Assembly (NCBI GenBank): GCA_949361645.1
Contig: OX442417.1
Location: 10,832,309 to 10,896,308, forward strand
Source: Spongilla lacustris
Lineage: Eukaryota > Porifera > Demospongiae > Spongillida > Spongillidae
Length of the DNA stretch: 64,000 nt
Direction of reading: 5' to 3'
Positions 1 to 11,439 of the stretch are shown in pieces; within the stretch, counting starts at the first letter, position 1; the number at the start of each line of letters is the position of its first letter. The notes beneath the pieces were generated by a model, which was not told where the DNA came from, made no database searches, and worked only from the letters and a program-made list of their open reading frames with translations. Made by a program: the position numbers and the translations under genes.

Positions 1-776
1 AATGTAGTTAAGGGCTCAAATTCTTTTTGTGGATACTCCTTGGGGCTACCTAAAATTCGTTGGCTGAAGTCATTTTGGTTGTGAAGATCTGTTCAGATTT
101 ATGCATTTTGGTTTTTTTTTTTGCAGAATGTAACAGTTCGGACGAATTAGTTTGACTTAAGGGTTAAAAATTCTATTTTATGAGTGAAAGGGGCCTGGGG
201 TATCCATATAATTTTTAAAAATATTTTTTTGACAGATTGGTACCGCCCTTAAAGAAGTATTGAAAGTTAGAAAATTGAAGCCATTTTTGTTCGGTTTTTT
301 ATGATTTCTCCGTATATCATAGTAAAACTCTTAGTGTATTTCAATTTTTTTTAGTATGTAGTTAAGTGATATAGACTGTTCTACATTTAGTGCACTTAAT
401 GGCATAAGTACAAACCCAAAATCACACTACAGAGCTAGAGTTTTATTATGATATACGGAGAAATCCTAAAAACGGAACAAAAAATGGCTTCAGTTTTCCA
501 ACTTTTTAGCCTTTCAATACTTCTTTAAGAACAATACCAATCTGTCAAAAAAATATTAAAAATTATATGGATACCCCAGGCCCCTTTCACTCATAAAATA
601 GTATTTTTAACCCTTAAGTCAAACTAATTCGTCCGAACTGTTACATTCTGCAAAACACCCTCCAAAAATGCATAAATCTGAACAGATCTTCACAACCAAA
701 ATGACTTCAGCCAACGAATTTGCCACATATATAGGTAGCCCCAAGGAGTATCCACAAAAAGAATTTGAGCCCTTAA
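1..776. repeat. fold-back (long inverted repeat) element, left edge cut by window
   Basis: Bases 1-335 are the imperfect reverse complement of about 434-776, with a spacer of about 100 bases. Both arms contain the sequence around GAGCCCTTAACTACATT, the run near AGATCTGTTCAGA and the motif TATACGGAGAAATC next to the spacer. The right arm ends near 776, and the left arm starts at the first base of the window, so the true end may lie outside. The short ORF at 668-940 is part of the arm and shows no recognisable protein. I read it as a non-autonomous DNA transposon; the family is unknown. Confidence 0.85.
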
Positions 777-1285
777 CTACATTCTGTACTGTAGTTGTAC
801 TACAAAAAGGTGTTTTAAACCATTTATACTTCCTCTCTCACCAATCTTTGTTTTTACTTAGTAATTGTAATTTAATTGATCACTCTTGTGTAGAAATGGT
901 GGCTGAATGTGGAAATCCAATTCCTATGATCACATCTTAAATGGTTAAAAAGTTATAATTGAAAAACAAAAATCCAGTTTTGGAAGCTTTAAGTGTGGAA
1001 CACTAACTCTAACAGAAAAGAAATTGGAGCGGAAATTGTGACGTGGTAAAGACAAGGGGCTAAGTTTGATAGAGTTGCCTCTTGTACAATATGGTGACAC
1101 ATTGATGTTAAAAAAGGCAGATGCATCCAGATCTATGAGTTTTTTCACTATCTTAAAACACATAACAAGATCAAAATACAACCTGCGATATTCTTTGGCA
1201 AGAATCACATTCTGATATCTGCCACCGAGAATTACATTTAAAAAAAATCAGCATCTTTTTTTTGACCAGTAGTACATGTAGGTTA
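777..1285. other. no gene seen
   Basis: AT-rich sequence. Segments around 860-960 resemble 15.56-15.65 kb (shared GCTGAATGTGGAAAT and a TATAATTGAAAAA-like stretch), which suggests the repeat family of 1-776 reaches further right than its inverted part. Confidence 0.4.
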
Positions 1286-1516
1286 TCATTTTCCCCTCCA
1301 TACGGTCTCTTCCTTGGTGCCCACCACTTGCCGAAGCATGGCATTCATCAAAGGCTCTCCTATCATCACCCCTTTATGGATAACAAAATCCTTAGACCTT
1401 TTGCGAATCAGGTGCTTCAAATTCTCTGTAACACTGGAAGGATATGAGCCATCCATTAAATGGTTCTGGATGTTGTACAGGTTTTCATCGCAGGTGACCT
1501 GTCGATTGCAATGCAT
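1286..1516 (-). pseudogene. fragment of a retroelement-type integrase N-terminal region
   Basis: A 76-codon minus-strand open frame. It contains a pattern (LYNIQNHLMDGSYPSS, then LIRKRSKDFVIHKGVM) like the segment just before the H2C2 zinc-binding motif in metazoan integrase-type proteins (Gypsy, Ginger and KRBA2-like), where a 'YL.dGkYP' block is followed by 'RR..k.F...dGvL'. The zinc finger and catalytic core that should follow are absent. The start codon is only the first ATG of the open frame. It is a short fragment, and resemblance by eye could mislead. It lies directly beside a transposon fragment at 1550-1690. Confidence 0.4.
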
Positions 1517-1549
1517 TTTTAAGACACATGCTCAAGTTGCTAGGATACT

Positions 1550-1587
1550 TTCGGTCTGGGGGGACTCAAATGCCTAGGCAACTGGGT

Positions 1588-1618
<31 letters not shown>

Positions 1619-1692
1619 ATCCAGTTGCCTAGGCATATGGGTCCCCCCGGACCCAAAATGGGGCGAGGACCCACATGCCTGTGACACTGGCA
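1550..1692. mobile_element. partial copy of the GGGTCC/CCTAGGCA MITE family with poly-G tract
   Basis: Contains GCCTAGGCAACTGGGTCC, a 29-base G run (1590-1618), the mirror-image ATCCAGTTGCCTAGGCATA, then GGGTCCCCCCGGACCC and a terminal GCCTGTGACACTGG. The same modules, with the same order at the right end, occur at the right end of the complete MITE at 6157-7603. The left end is not recognisable here, so this is a truncated or internally deleted copy. Confidence 0.7.
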
Positions 1693-2787
1693 TACAATGC
1701 TACATTGAATGCATTGCTATTGCATGATTTTCTTTGTACAACCAGCTTGCCATTGAAATTTAAAGGCAACTATGAAAGAGAGAGTGTGACCCTTAAGATG
1801 CTCCCATATGAAATGGTCAAAGATTGTGAAATAGACAATGAAAAAGAGGCAGATGTCAGTAGTCGATTACCTGGAGCTTGAAAAGACAAGCACAAGGCTA
1901 AACCTTTGCCAAGTGACTTCAGCACAAAGTCGGAATGCCATGCACAAGTAGAATTAAACGTTCCCGCTTCCCCTCCCCCCCTCCCCCCCCCACTGCATTA
2001 TTTAATAATGCAATTTCAATTTCATTGGAAATTAACATCAAGTGTGTAGTAACTCGAAACAGCACTGTGTTTTATTATCAAAACGACCAAACCGTGCCCA
2101 ATCCTCCGCCAAAACAACATGGCGGGTCTAACAAACCAACACAGTTCAAATTGGGTCAAGAAAATTGAAATGGGTCAATCTGATTTGAATCCGGCCGTCG
2201 ACCCGATTTGAGCGGGATCGACCGGATTCAATTCAAAATTTCAAAATCGGGTCATGGATTCAAACGGGCCGTAACCTAGCCATATCTGAGACACGCCCAA
2301 TAGGAACATAGCCCTCTGTCTGAGAATGAGGTAACATGGACCTTTCTCCGGACTCTAAGTATGGAAACTAGTGTAATACTTCCAAATTGAGCATGCATGG
2401 GGACATGTGATAGAGAATTGTGGATTGGTAATGAAAAATTTGTCTTGAATTTAGTCCTTTACTGGATGTCAATATGAAAAAGAATGTGAAAACATTTAGA
2501 TTTCATTGTAAACCATAAAATATCAAATTAGATTTTTTTTTTTTCACAGATGATTACTATAAATGTACAGGCGGCTATATACGAACGTGGTTCACTTTTT
2601 TTATTTATGATTAAGGCATGTTACATGAATAAACTCCTCCTATCAATATGCCTAGCAAAATAGTAGCACTTGTCATGTCCATATATGTACCCATTCACCC
2701 AAACAATTCTAAAAGCTTTTGTCTTCACTAAATGTTATTAACTGCACAATGTTATATCTTTAAAAATGTCAAGTCCTTGTAGACCTG
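1693..2787. other. no gene seen
   Basis: Non-coding sequence. A weakly palindromic patch at about 2150-2275 repeats GGGTCAA/GACCCGATTTGA-like words on both strands and may be a relic MITE. Nothing else was recognised. Confidence 0.35.
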
Positions 2788-3848
2788 TCAGTTTTCAACT
2801 TGGAAGGAGGCTTCCTGACTGAAATCCGTACTTGAAGTTGGATTTGGTGTTGACGTACTCTTAGGTTGTTGTGAGGGCATTGGCTGTCCATTCATTGGTT
2901 GCCCATACATTGGTTGTTCATATGGATGATTTGGAATAATTGGATACATGATCATTTGTTGTTGCATGGCTCCATTTTGGTTTGGCGTTGTATTGATAGC
3001 AAGTGCTATAGCTCCGCTAATCATTGCTGCTACAGAGCCAAGACACTGTGAAGGGTAGACTAGCATAATGTACATGTACACATACCTTTTGCACTTCATT
3101 ACATGTAGTTATGTAGTTGGTAATGTTATATCTTACGATATATGGGCAAAGTTATATTAACAGCTCTCAGTGCATATAAGTAATGTTTTAGGCAGAATTG
3201 TATAATTTGATTGTTTACTTGGCATACATATATTAAACTAATTCCCATTGGTATATTAAAATCGTGCATCTTCTTTCATAGAATAAATCTTAACTACATG
3301 TGTTTAGGAACACTACTGTACTGTTGTGCTATATAGTTTCTTACCTGAAACAGAAGTGAAACAATTCCTCCACAGCATATTAATACTACTATTGCTATCT
3401 CCAGTGGACTAGCGGATGAAATTTTGGCAACCCTCAGCACCAATGCTACTAAAATTAACACAGCTATTCCACTGAGCAAGAAAACGATAAAAAAGAATAT
3501 TTGCTAATTGATTTTCATTAAGGCTAAATCAGAGGTACGTAGTTTTACTTGCACTTTTCTCATAGCATTTGTAGGTAATGTGCACATGATTATGTAGTAC
3601 ATAACTCAGCAGCATCTCTGAGCACGCTAGTAGCAAAAATAAGTGGTCCAGAAGCAACAAAGATCCAGAATGGGATAAAAGCAGTAATAGATACCCTGTT
3701 GGCCAAAAATAAAGATAAATTTGATTATCAACAACATGCATACTAAAGATAACCAAACTCTTCACCCCAATATTTGGTAAGCGATTCCCCATCCAATCGT
3801 ATAAAGTATCCAAGCAACAAATGATATTGTAGCAAGAATCAGCGAAAA
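2788..3848 (-). CDS. small multi-pass membrane protein gene, 3' part (four exons seen)
   Basis: The only convincing non-transposon gene. Minus-strand exons that join in phase: 3848-3766, 3695-3606 (donor at 3605 is weak), 3471-3345 and 3045-2788. Splice sites include acceptor CCATACAG, donor CAG|GTAAGA and acceptor TTCACAG. The translation has four hydrophobic segments: one around LILATISFVAWILYTIG, one around FIPFWIFVASGPLIFA, a long pair of stretches in exon 3 (IAVLILVALVL and IAIVVLICCGGIVSLLF), and GSVAAMISGAIALAI in the last exon. A hydrophilic tail rich in Pro, Gln and Met follows, with repeated QPM(Y/N)GQPM units, ending at the stop at 2788. The N-terminal exon(s) lie upstream and were not identified. 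A MARVEL- or CD20/MS4A-type topology is possible but not shown by any motif. The organisation suggests a functional host gene. Confidence 0.65.
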
Positions 3849-5306
3849 CTGTATGGAGAAAAAGAAACACAAATTCAGTCAATGAGTTCTATACTTGATC
3901 CCGCGTGTGTGCCTGTCTGTTCTTAATCTAAGTGCATATAACATATGAATGCAAGTACACACAGCAAATATAAAAGTGTGAAGGCCCCCTATTCTTTGGC
4001 GTGAACGTAGTACGCCAATAGACACACCAAATCAAGTGTGACCGTCACACCCAAGCGCTTGCGATTCCACCCAAAAAGCAGAAGGGGAAAAAATAAGGTA
4101 AGATGTTATGTACTGGTCATTCTGCACTACAGCCCTTATCACGACATCATTGGTTTGTACGTAACTAAATTACCCTTTATCCCACAATGTCATCAATTAT
4201 AAATACAAAGTAAAGGTCACGAACTCACTCGATGGTGTGATATTACACCAAAGATAAAATTTAGTGTGAAGGTCACACCAAATAACGGAATGAATGGGTG
4301 TGATATCACATATAGAAATTTCTCTGGCACCACGGCAGACGCAGAAAAAGGAGGAACGGACAATAATGTCGAGCGAGTGGAATCCATTTCTCTTTTAGAC
4401 GATGTACATTATTGTTATACATTATCGTAGCAAGTTAGACGAAAGGGCGGGTCATCATCACCCCTACCCATGCCCATATTTGCTAATGATTTCTTTTTTT
4501 ATAGGCCGCCGGACCTGCCGGATCTGTTGCGACGCCGATGAGGGTAGTGAGCGTTGGGCCTAGGTTTGTATCCTTTCCATCCAAAAATGAAGAAAGAAGA
4601 CGAAGATGGATTCAAGTGATTCGTAGAGAGGATTGGCAGCCTTCAAAACACACGAGTATCTGTGACAACTGAGTGGGACAATCGCGTGTTTGTATGGTAG
4701 AAAAGGCTGTTGACGATCCCAGTGATGCGGCTATGTCCCTTCACGATTCTCTTTCAAGGATGGCATGCAAGAGGAAGTATTTGATCAAAATGATGGCATG
4801 CAGTGAAAGCGCGGCATGCAGACGAAAGCGGGACAAAGAAGAAAAGGAGAGGTGTGCTTTATATTGTGTCTGCTAGCTTCAGCTGTAGAGAGTCGTTTGC
4901 TAGTTCACGTAGGACTCGCAACACAGACGGGGTATAGGGATGTAGGTCCCAAATCTGGAATAGCTACCCCATCTGCACCAATAGCTGGATCTGCATGCTT
5001 ATGTCTTAGCAACGATAATGAGCATGTGTGCTGTCATGCTGCCCTGCTTTGCCTTTGGCTACAGCCTATAAAATTTATAGGCCTACATGACGGAGGGCAA
5101 AGATATCTAATGCCCTTCGATTGCTATATATATAAGCCTACTTGCTAGTTCATAGGGTCAACTATCGATAAGGTTTTGAGCTTATCGGTAATTATCAGTA
5201 AGTAAACACGTACTATCGAATATGTACTGAAATTACTCTACGCCTATCGATAAAAACTTACCGATAAACTTTCTTACTGAACGGTAATGATTACCGCTAT
5301 GGTATA
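3849..5306. other. intergenic; palindromic GTGTGA/TCACAC cluster, otherwise no gene seen
   Basis: Bases 3978-4315 hold several short palindromes built from GTGTGA..TCACAC (for example near 4038, 4231, 4263 and 4298), probably a MITE relic. ORFs at 4673-5148 have no recognisable domain. Bases 5155-5306 contain repeated TATCGATA, TTACCG and CGGTAA words; a similar patch lies at 7606-7700. Confidence 0.4.
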
Positions 5307-5311
5307 TAGGC

Positions 5312-5433
5312 TGTAATAACCTAATAGCTTACGCATGGCGCATGCGTAAGGAATGTGATTATTTTGCGTGATTGCTGTCAGTCATGTAATTAATTGTCTT
5401 GGTACCATTAATTTGATGCTTGATAGTATTACA
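5312..5433 (+). repeat. 5' LTR
   Basis: 122 bp, TG...CA ends, about 80 percent similar by eye to 10084-10217; both share CTTGGTACCATTAATT and GTCAGTCATGTAATT. A TGGCGACGAG stretch four bases inside the element is in the place of a tRNA primer-binding site; which tRNA is not determined. Confidence 0.85.
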
Positions 5434-5453
5434 TATTTGGCGACGAGGGTGGG

Positions 5454-6153
5454 ATGGCAGCTGTGTACGGATCGGTCGGCGAGTACGTGGAAGGCAAAGA
5501 GGAGTGGGCTCTATACTTGGAGAGGCTAGAACATGCAGTTCTTCGTTGCGAACAGTGTAAGCGAGAAGGGACAAAGGCAAGCCATTTTGCTTTCCACAAT
5601 AGGACCAAGAACGTACCAGTTGCTTAGTACATCGGTGGCGCCAAGGAAACCAGCATGCAGAGCTGAAGTATGAATTGCTGACAGCCATGCACCTTAGAGA
5701 AACATATAAGGTTTAAGTTCCACTCGAGGCAACGGCAAATAGGTGAGTCTGTTGCTGCGTACATGGCTGAGTTGCGTTCGCTAGCCAGATGCTGTAAGTT
5801 TAAGGACTCGTTGGACGACATGCATGTTGAGGGACCGCTTGGTATGCGGGGTTAACGACGCTCACATTCAAAAAAGAAGCAGAGCTAACGTTTGAGAAAG
5901 CGTATGCAGTGGCTATGGGATGTGAGGGGGCTACAAAGGGTGCCCAAGAAATAGTGAAGGTTGAGCCGGACAGGGATAAAGCGGCAGAAGAGGTGCATGT
6001 CTTGGCAAAGTGGTCTACTGACGAGAGAACAGGTAAATGTTTTTGGTGTACATGTGGGAGAAGGAACCATACAGCAGGTCAGTGTCCGCACATTGAATCA
6101 GTGTGTTATAATTGTGGCAAGAAAGGGCACATACTAAGGTATGTCCTTACCGC
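5454..6153 (+). pseudogene. gag: Ty3/Gypsy Gag pseudogene (capsid-like region and zinc knuckles)
   Basis: Starts at the ATG at 5454, just after the putative primer-binding site. The first 60 codons (EWALYLERLEHAVLRC and so on) match the usual Gypsy Gag opening. The frame then breaks repeatedly: blocks similar to '..TYQLL..', 'KFHSR.RQ.GESVA.Y.AELR.LA..C.F', and 'LTF.KA...A.' appear in different frames between 5600 and 5920. The open stretch from 5909 ends in a nucleocapsid region with CFWCTCGRRNHTAGQCP and CYNCGKKGH, two CCHC-type knuckles; the last cysteine of the second knuckle is lost. The MITE at 6157 cuts the sequence just beyond. Non-functional. Confidence 0.8.
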
Positions 6154-6156
6154 TTA

Positions 6157-7544
6157 CCGGTGTCACAGGCATGTGCATGGGTCCCCCCCTATTTTGGGTC
6201 CGGGTAATTATTTGTACATCCAGGCATCTTGGTCCAGGTAGGGGGCGGAGGGGGTGACCGAGTTTCCTGATGCGTTTTATTTACTCAATTTTACTGGCAC
6301 TTGCGCGGCTGGTTTTGATACGATAGAGTCCCAGTATTGCCGCGATGTATATCGCGATATGTAGAAGTCTATATGATATCGCGGTTATCGCGATATACCG
6401 CGATATCATAGACTTCTACATATCGCAATATATACCGGCTGCGATAGACACATTTGTTGTAACTTTCTCAACGGTAAGTTAGCGTCCACCAGCCGTTTAG
6501 GTTACACTTTGTAACAGCCACTCGGCTTGCCATCTGTGTTTCTCTGCCGAAAAGTAAGGTCACTGCTGATCTTTTTGGCAAGCTGACTTAGTCTGGTGCT
6601 AACTCGTAGCATAGCAAGAGCTATATTTTGACGAGAAGTGTGCCTCAATCATTTGAGTATAGAATAAGTCTGAAACATTAGTTTGGCTTAGGTAGTATAG
6701 TCTGTTTAATAAGTACTTGTTATTGATTGTGTAAGTTATCCTGTTATGCATATGATAATATATACTTGCCCGACGTTGAGCATATACAAACAATGAATGG
6801 GTCATGTTCAAGTAGTACACAACTGTTTCTTCGTATCATACAGGACTTTAGTGATTGACCTATCGATCGCAATGTAATTTTGAGACACGCTAGGAAACTT
6901 TCTTCACTGCATCATTCTGCATGTTCTCAGCCGGGTAATACATACATCTATCAAAGCATATATCAGCCTCCCGCGCGAGACGCGCGGAAGCTTTCAGTGC
7001 AGTGTATGGAATATTTCTACATGAAAGCCATGCACATGCAAATTCAGTGCTTCCGACAGCACTATAATAAGTACACAGTTTTGAAGTCACAAGCAAGCCA
7101 TCGTTATTGAACGGCATATACCACACTACGAGCGATATACAATGCACGGGGAATCACTCGCAGTCCCCATGCATATCGATTGTTGTGCCGTTCAATAACA
7201 AAGTAGTTACTCAATGCAATCGATTGTTTACCGGTATAATGCTATGGATATTAATTAGTTGGGGTACACCGGGCCGGGGGGGAAGATGGGTCCCCCTTGC
7301 GCCTCATCGAGCGGACGCCTATGGTTACGATGCTTTCTTTGTAAAATGTTTATATAATATACAAGTATATTTTACTATCAGGCAGCTGGGGTCCGGGGGG
7401 GACCCGGTTACCTAGGCTTTTGGGTCCGGGATAATTACATCTAGGCATATAGGTCCGGAGGGACCCACATGCCTAGGCAACTGGGTCTGGGGAGGACGGA
7501 CCCAGTTGCCTATATAGGCATATGGGTCCCTCCGGACCCAAAAT

Positions 7545-7582
<38 letters not shown>

Positions 7583-7603
7583 TCCGTACGCCTGTGACAC
7601 CGG
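6157..7603. mobile_element. MITE with CCGGTGTCACAGGC ends and TTA target duplication
   Basis: Terminal inverted repeats CCGGTGTCACAGGC are perfect over 14 bp. They are flanked on both sides by TTA (6154-6156 and 7604-7606), the 3-bp TTA/TAA duplication typical of PIF/Harbinger elements. Inside are palindromic GGGTCC..GGACCC and GCCTAGGCA modules, a hairpin at 6346-6432 and a 37-base G run (7545-7581). No transposase was seen. It is inserted in the gag zinc-knuckle region of the retrotransposon. Confidence 0.85.
6340..6436. repeat. TATCGCGATA-rich hairpin
   Basis: A near-perfect stem. The sequence around ATATGTAGAAGTCTAT is mirrored as ATAGACTTCTACATAT, with TATCGCGATA words between the arms. 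It lies inside the 6157-7603 MITE. Confidence 0.8.
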
Positions 7604-7606
7604 TTA

Positions 7607-8231
7607 TCCGATACCGTTAAGCAATCGGTAAGACACTTTCTTATTCATTACCGTTCAGTAAGAGGTAACTTCTAACCGAATATTATCGGTAACACTCGGC
7701 TTTCTTATTGATTATTTATATTTCTTGTACTGGCCTTCCAAATAATTATTCACGACAACCATGTGGTCAAATTAATGTTATGAAAATTACTAGGGGGAAT
7801 TTTCGCACTACAACATGAGTACATGTACAGTGGAGAACATGGTAGTTGGACAAATAATTTTTTCTCATAAACTTTTACTTTCGAATGGAGTATCTCAGTA
7901 GCCTTACATCTTTATTAAAATCTAATTGCACACATCTGAGCCCATACCACTTGGCCATATAACCCTGAAAAAGAAATAGGTCACATGACTTCTAAGGCTC
8001 GTTAATTAATTATTTAGTGACTCCTCTCCAAAACAATTTGTTCGTCGGGTTTCTCCACGCACATTGAACGGATCTCAACGAAATTGGGTTTGTAACTAAA
8101 GGACCTACGTACGCAAGTTTTCAGTCTTACGCATCTAACATCGGACTAACCGTTGTGCGGTTATTCACAAAAAGGCGCCATTGTAGGGCCTAAAGTGTTC
8201 AGATCGACGTTTTACCATGCGCTTTTGATAG
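7607..8231. other. unassigned retrotransposon-internal DNA
   Basis: No coding similarity seen. Bases 7606-7700 contain ATTACCGTTCAGTAAG, also found inverted at 5265-5300 outside the left LTR, so a further repeat may be present. Confidence 0.4.
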
Positions 8232-8239
8232 CTTGCAGG

Positions 8240-9464
8240 TAGGGTGTGTAACCGGTTATCAGGTTATTCGGGTTATTCGGATATTCGCAAAAACCTATCC
8301 GTTCGAATAGTAATTTAGCATTACTCGGAAAAATCGATTATTGGATTTGTTCTATTCGAAATAACCGGTTTGTGAATCTCCATTCGGAGGTACTTAGGTA
8401 TTCATCGTCCGCATCGACAATTCGCCCATTATTCGAATACCTTTTTATGACGATATCCGGATACGCACACATATTACATGTACAATAATTACTTCTAAAT
8501 AACGTCACTGTTGTTACTATAAATATATACGTGGGGACGAGATCAAATACACGGGCAGTAATTCGAACTACATGTAGCCAAAAGAGATCTCCCTCTTCAC
8601 GTGTCATGACGACGGACAGCTCCAGCTGCAAATCAAAGTCAGTTCGCTTAGTGTATTTCAAACCAGCTGGCTTCTTGCATCAATCTCTCTGATATTGCCG
8701 CGATCATACTAAGGCTTGCTTAGTTACTAGGATTTTCAAAACTCGGGATGGTGAAATGGAGGCTGCATGGCTGGTGGTGCGTAAACATCATCTGTGGTTC
8801 TATTCTTTTGGCATCAAGTGCGATGTGTACATCTGTAGACTGTAGGTACTGGTAAAGCTCAGCGTGGCCACGCTAACTTAGGTCGGGACACGCCCAACTA
8901 GGTATGTGGTTAGGCCAAGTGATTTAGGCCTATGTAGGTAGCTGTGGTTGTGTGCTGAGTGCATCTGGTGTGATGTGGGTAGCTGTGGATCCCTGCTGAG
9001 GCTACTGATCTGGTGTAATGTGGTTAGTTGTAGTAAGGTGTCTGGTGTGATGGAGGTAGCTATGGTTGTGTACCTCATGAGGGCACCTGGTGTGATGGGG
9101 GTAGGTGTGTTTGTGTGCTGAATGCTTCTGGTGTGATGGGGTAGGTGTGTTTGTGTGCTGAGAGCATCTGGTGTGATGGGGGTAGGTGTGTTTGTGTGCT
9201 AAGGGTATCTGGTGTGATGTGGGTAGCTGTAGGAGGGTCTCTGGTGTGATGTGTACATTTAGGTGGCTCAATGAGCAGAAAACCTGAATAACCTAGGTAT
9301 TCGGCTGGCAAATTGTCAAAACCTATTCGGAAAAATCGATTTTCTTTTTTCAAGTATTCGGAAAAATCGATTTTCAGATCCAGAAAAACCTGAAAAATCG
9401 ATTAGTGTTTTAAAAGTATTCGGAAAAATCGATTTTCATTATTCAGGGGAGGTTACACACCCTA
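8240..9464. mobile_element. hAT-type MITE with 8-bp target duplication
   Basis: Terminal inverted repeats TAGGGTGTGTAACC / GGTTACACACCCTA. They are flanked by identical 8-bp sequences CTTGCAGG (8232-8239 and 9465-9472), the duplication length of the hAT superfamily. Subterminal repeats of TATTCGGAAAAATCGATT occur near both ends. No transposase motif was found. A tandem repeat at about 8930-9262 fills the middle. Confidence 0.9.
8930..9262. repeat. minisatellite inside the hAT MITE
   Basis: About seven degenerate copies of a ~40-bp unit containing GGTGTGATG(T/G)GGGTAG and TGTGTGCTGA.GCATCT. The overlapping minus-strand ORFs are artefacts of the repeat. Confidence 0.85.
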
Positions 9465-9472
9465 CTTGCAGG

Positions 9473-9866
9473 AATTTCAGGTTAAATCGTACGATGGGCA
9501 TTCTATTGATTTAGCTACAGTATGAGCTCATTGCGATAAAACTACCACACAAAACATGTTTTGAAACATCAGTGGCTTGGTAGTGTCGCCATTTTGAATA
9601 ATTTCTATTAATTATACTATGAATATAATTTCAAACACTGCGTCGATCCGCTGGTTATTCCAATGGCTGAGGGCGTAGCCTGTGTTGATGGAAACGGTTC
9701 GTTTGATAACCAAACAGACGAAGGTGCACCTACCGAGTACGAGTCTGGATCAGCTAAGAGAGCTTCTTAATGAGCAGAACGAAAATCAGTGGAATTGGGC
9801 GGAAAACATTAAATATTGGTCCCGAGGAGATGAGTGATCAAGGGCATGCAGGAGGAGAATGAATAG
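9473..9866. other. unassigned DNA between the hAT MITE and the pol remnant
   Basis: No open frame with recognisable similarity. It probably belongs to the decayed retrotransposon. Confidence 0.35.
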
Positions 9867-10088
9867 ATGGAAGGAGGAGAAAGTACAAAATCCGTACCAG
9901 AAAAGCCGAGGGTTGTCAAAGCACATGGGAATGAAAATGTGGGTTCAGAAGCAGAGGGGGAAGTAACGAATGAAGCAGGCGGCAAGTTAGAAATTCAACC
10001 AAAGAAATACCCCAGTCGGGTTAGGCGACCTCCAGATAGATATGGATGGGAAAGCAGTTGTTTTCCTTCGGGAGGGGAGAAGATGTAA
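9867..10088 (+). pseudogene. pol: C-terminal end of the Gypsy Pol polyprotein
   Basis: A 73-codon open frame ending in YPSRVRRPPDRYGW and a short tail. The RRPPDRYG signature is the usual C-terminus of metazoan Gypsy polyproteins, following the integrase. The stop codon TAA at 10086-10088 is supplied by bases 3-5 of the 3' LTR, so the reading frame runs into the LTR. The integrase catalytic part expected upstream is gone. Confidence 0.75.
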
Positions 10089-10217
10089 TAACCTAATAGC
10101 TTGCGCAGCGGATGGCGCATGCGCGATAAGGAATGTGATTTATGTGCGTGATTGCTGTGAAATTGTCAGTCATGTAATTGTCTTGGTACCATTAATTAGA
10201 TGCTTGAAGATTTTACA
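10084..10217 (+). repeat. 3' LTR
   Basis: 134 bp, TGTAATAACC...TTTTACA, partner of 5312-5433. It has a small extra block (GCAGCGGATGGCGCATGCGCG, allowing for differences) relative to the 5' copy and is followed by TAGGC. Confidence 0.85.
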
Positions 10218-10460
10218 TAGGCGTGTCCAAAGGGTATATCTGGGAATCTTAGTATCATTTGGCATCCGTGATCCAGTAGGTTGTGGCCTTCCTTATTAGT
10301 TCCTTGCATGCAAGGTTATTGATGGGTTCACAAGTGCTGTGTGCGGACTGATTATTAATGCATGGTCATTGGTCCAACCTATCCATTTAATTTGGTTGGC
10401 CTTCGATGGCCAATAATATCCTTTGGAATAGCCTGATATTTTGCAAGGAAACGGCAATGG

Positions 10461-11287
10461 CAACTTGATCATATCATAGATATTGGAATTACTGGATTGG
10501 CAACGCCCGTGAAATATTGGTTCGATGCTCGACACGGTCACGTAATTAAAATTTATGGCTGAAGGTGATATACTTGAAGATCCCCTGCTCCAGGAAACGT
10601 CAGAACGACCTAAGAAAGCTTTAAGGGAGGTGAATAAAGCTGATGGTTTCTAAACACTGTTTAGACGTTTTTTTAGGCCACCACTCGCTTTTTCTTGATG
10701 AACAAGACTGTTGAAAGCCTTTCGTTTTTCTTGGCATGTTGCCAAGACGAAATATATTTCCAGCCATCTAACTACTTCATGACACACAAAGCTTATAGCC
10801 AAACATGAAAATAGGAGCGTTAATGCTACACATCATTCCTATCTGAAGCTAAAACCCCCACAAAACTGCCTCATAATCATGCTAAAACCGCGACCTACGG
10901 CCCACTACTACGGGTCAAGCGGTTTTTTCTTAAGCTTCAAAATAGGCCTACGACACGCGTAGCATGAGACAGCACCACAAGCAACTTTTGTTGTGCTTCT
11001 TACCAACGGCGTATTGCTACTAAAACCCCCAAACCACTCTTATACGCCATAACTTACATGTGGTAACGAAAAGGTTAAGAATTGGACACAAAGAACTAGA
11101 TAAGAAGTCAATTCAGTAACCTGAATAGGACTTTCGACGATCAAAACTAACAGGCACCAACGGAAACCTCCAGAAAGACGAGAAACCCGAGTTCAAGAAA
11201 AGGGCGTAACCGTGTCAAGCATATAGCGTGACGTCAGTACGCAATACGCGTAGCGTTGCCAACCATTAATTCCAATATCTATGATCA
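10461..11287. repeat. inverted repeat arms around 0.73 kb of unassigned DNA
   Basis: Bases 10461-10510 and 11239-11287 are inverted copies (shared CATAGATATTGGAATTA and TTGGCAACGC on the outer/inner sides). The DNA between has no gene. It could be a small fold-back element or two oppositely oriented repeat fragments. Confidence 0.6.
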
Positions 11288-11439
11288 TATGGACCCTGGA
11301 TTTTTGTGATGACAAAGCGTTTTAGCCTGCGGTGCTCTTATCATAGTAAGGGACGTAGGACTCATTATATAGGAGTGCATGGTCCGGCGAATTTAACTAT
11401 TTCGATTGATAACACAATTTATAGCAAAATGACAACAAT

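Larger units (their letters stand above)
5307..10222 (+). mobile_element. degenerate Ty3/Gypsy LTR retrotransposon with 5-bp target duplication
   Basis: Two similar short LTRs (5312-5433 and 10084-10217) begin TGTAATAACC and end TTACA. They are flanked by the same five bases, TAGGC (5307-5311 and 10218-10222). A decayed gag follows the left LTR, and the C-terminal end of a polyprotein precedes the right LTR. Most of pol (protease, reverse transcriptase, integrase) is missing. Two MITEs are inserted (6157-7603 and 8240-9464). Without them the internal region is only about 2 kb, against 4-5 kb for intact Gypsy elements. The remaining internal DNA (7607-8231, 9473-9866) could not be assigned. 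Confidence 0.85.

Noticed and set aside
8878..9353. His/Thr/Pro-rich minus-strand frames
   Set aside because: Shadows of the minisatellite in the hAT MITE.
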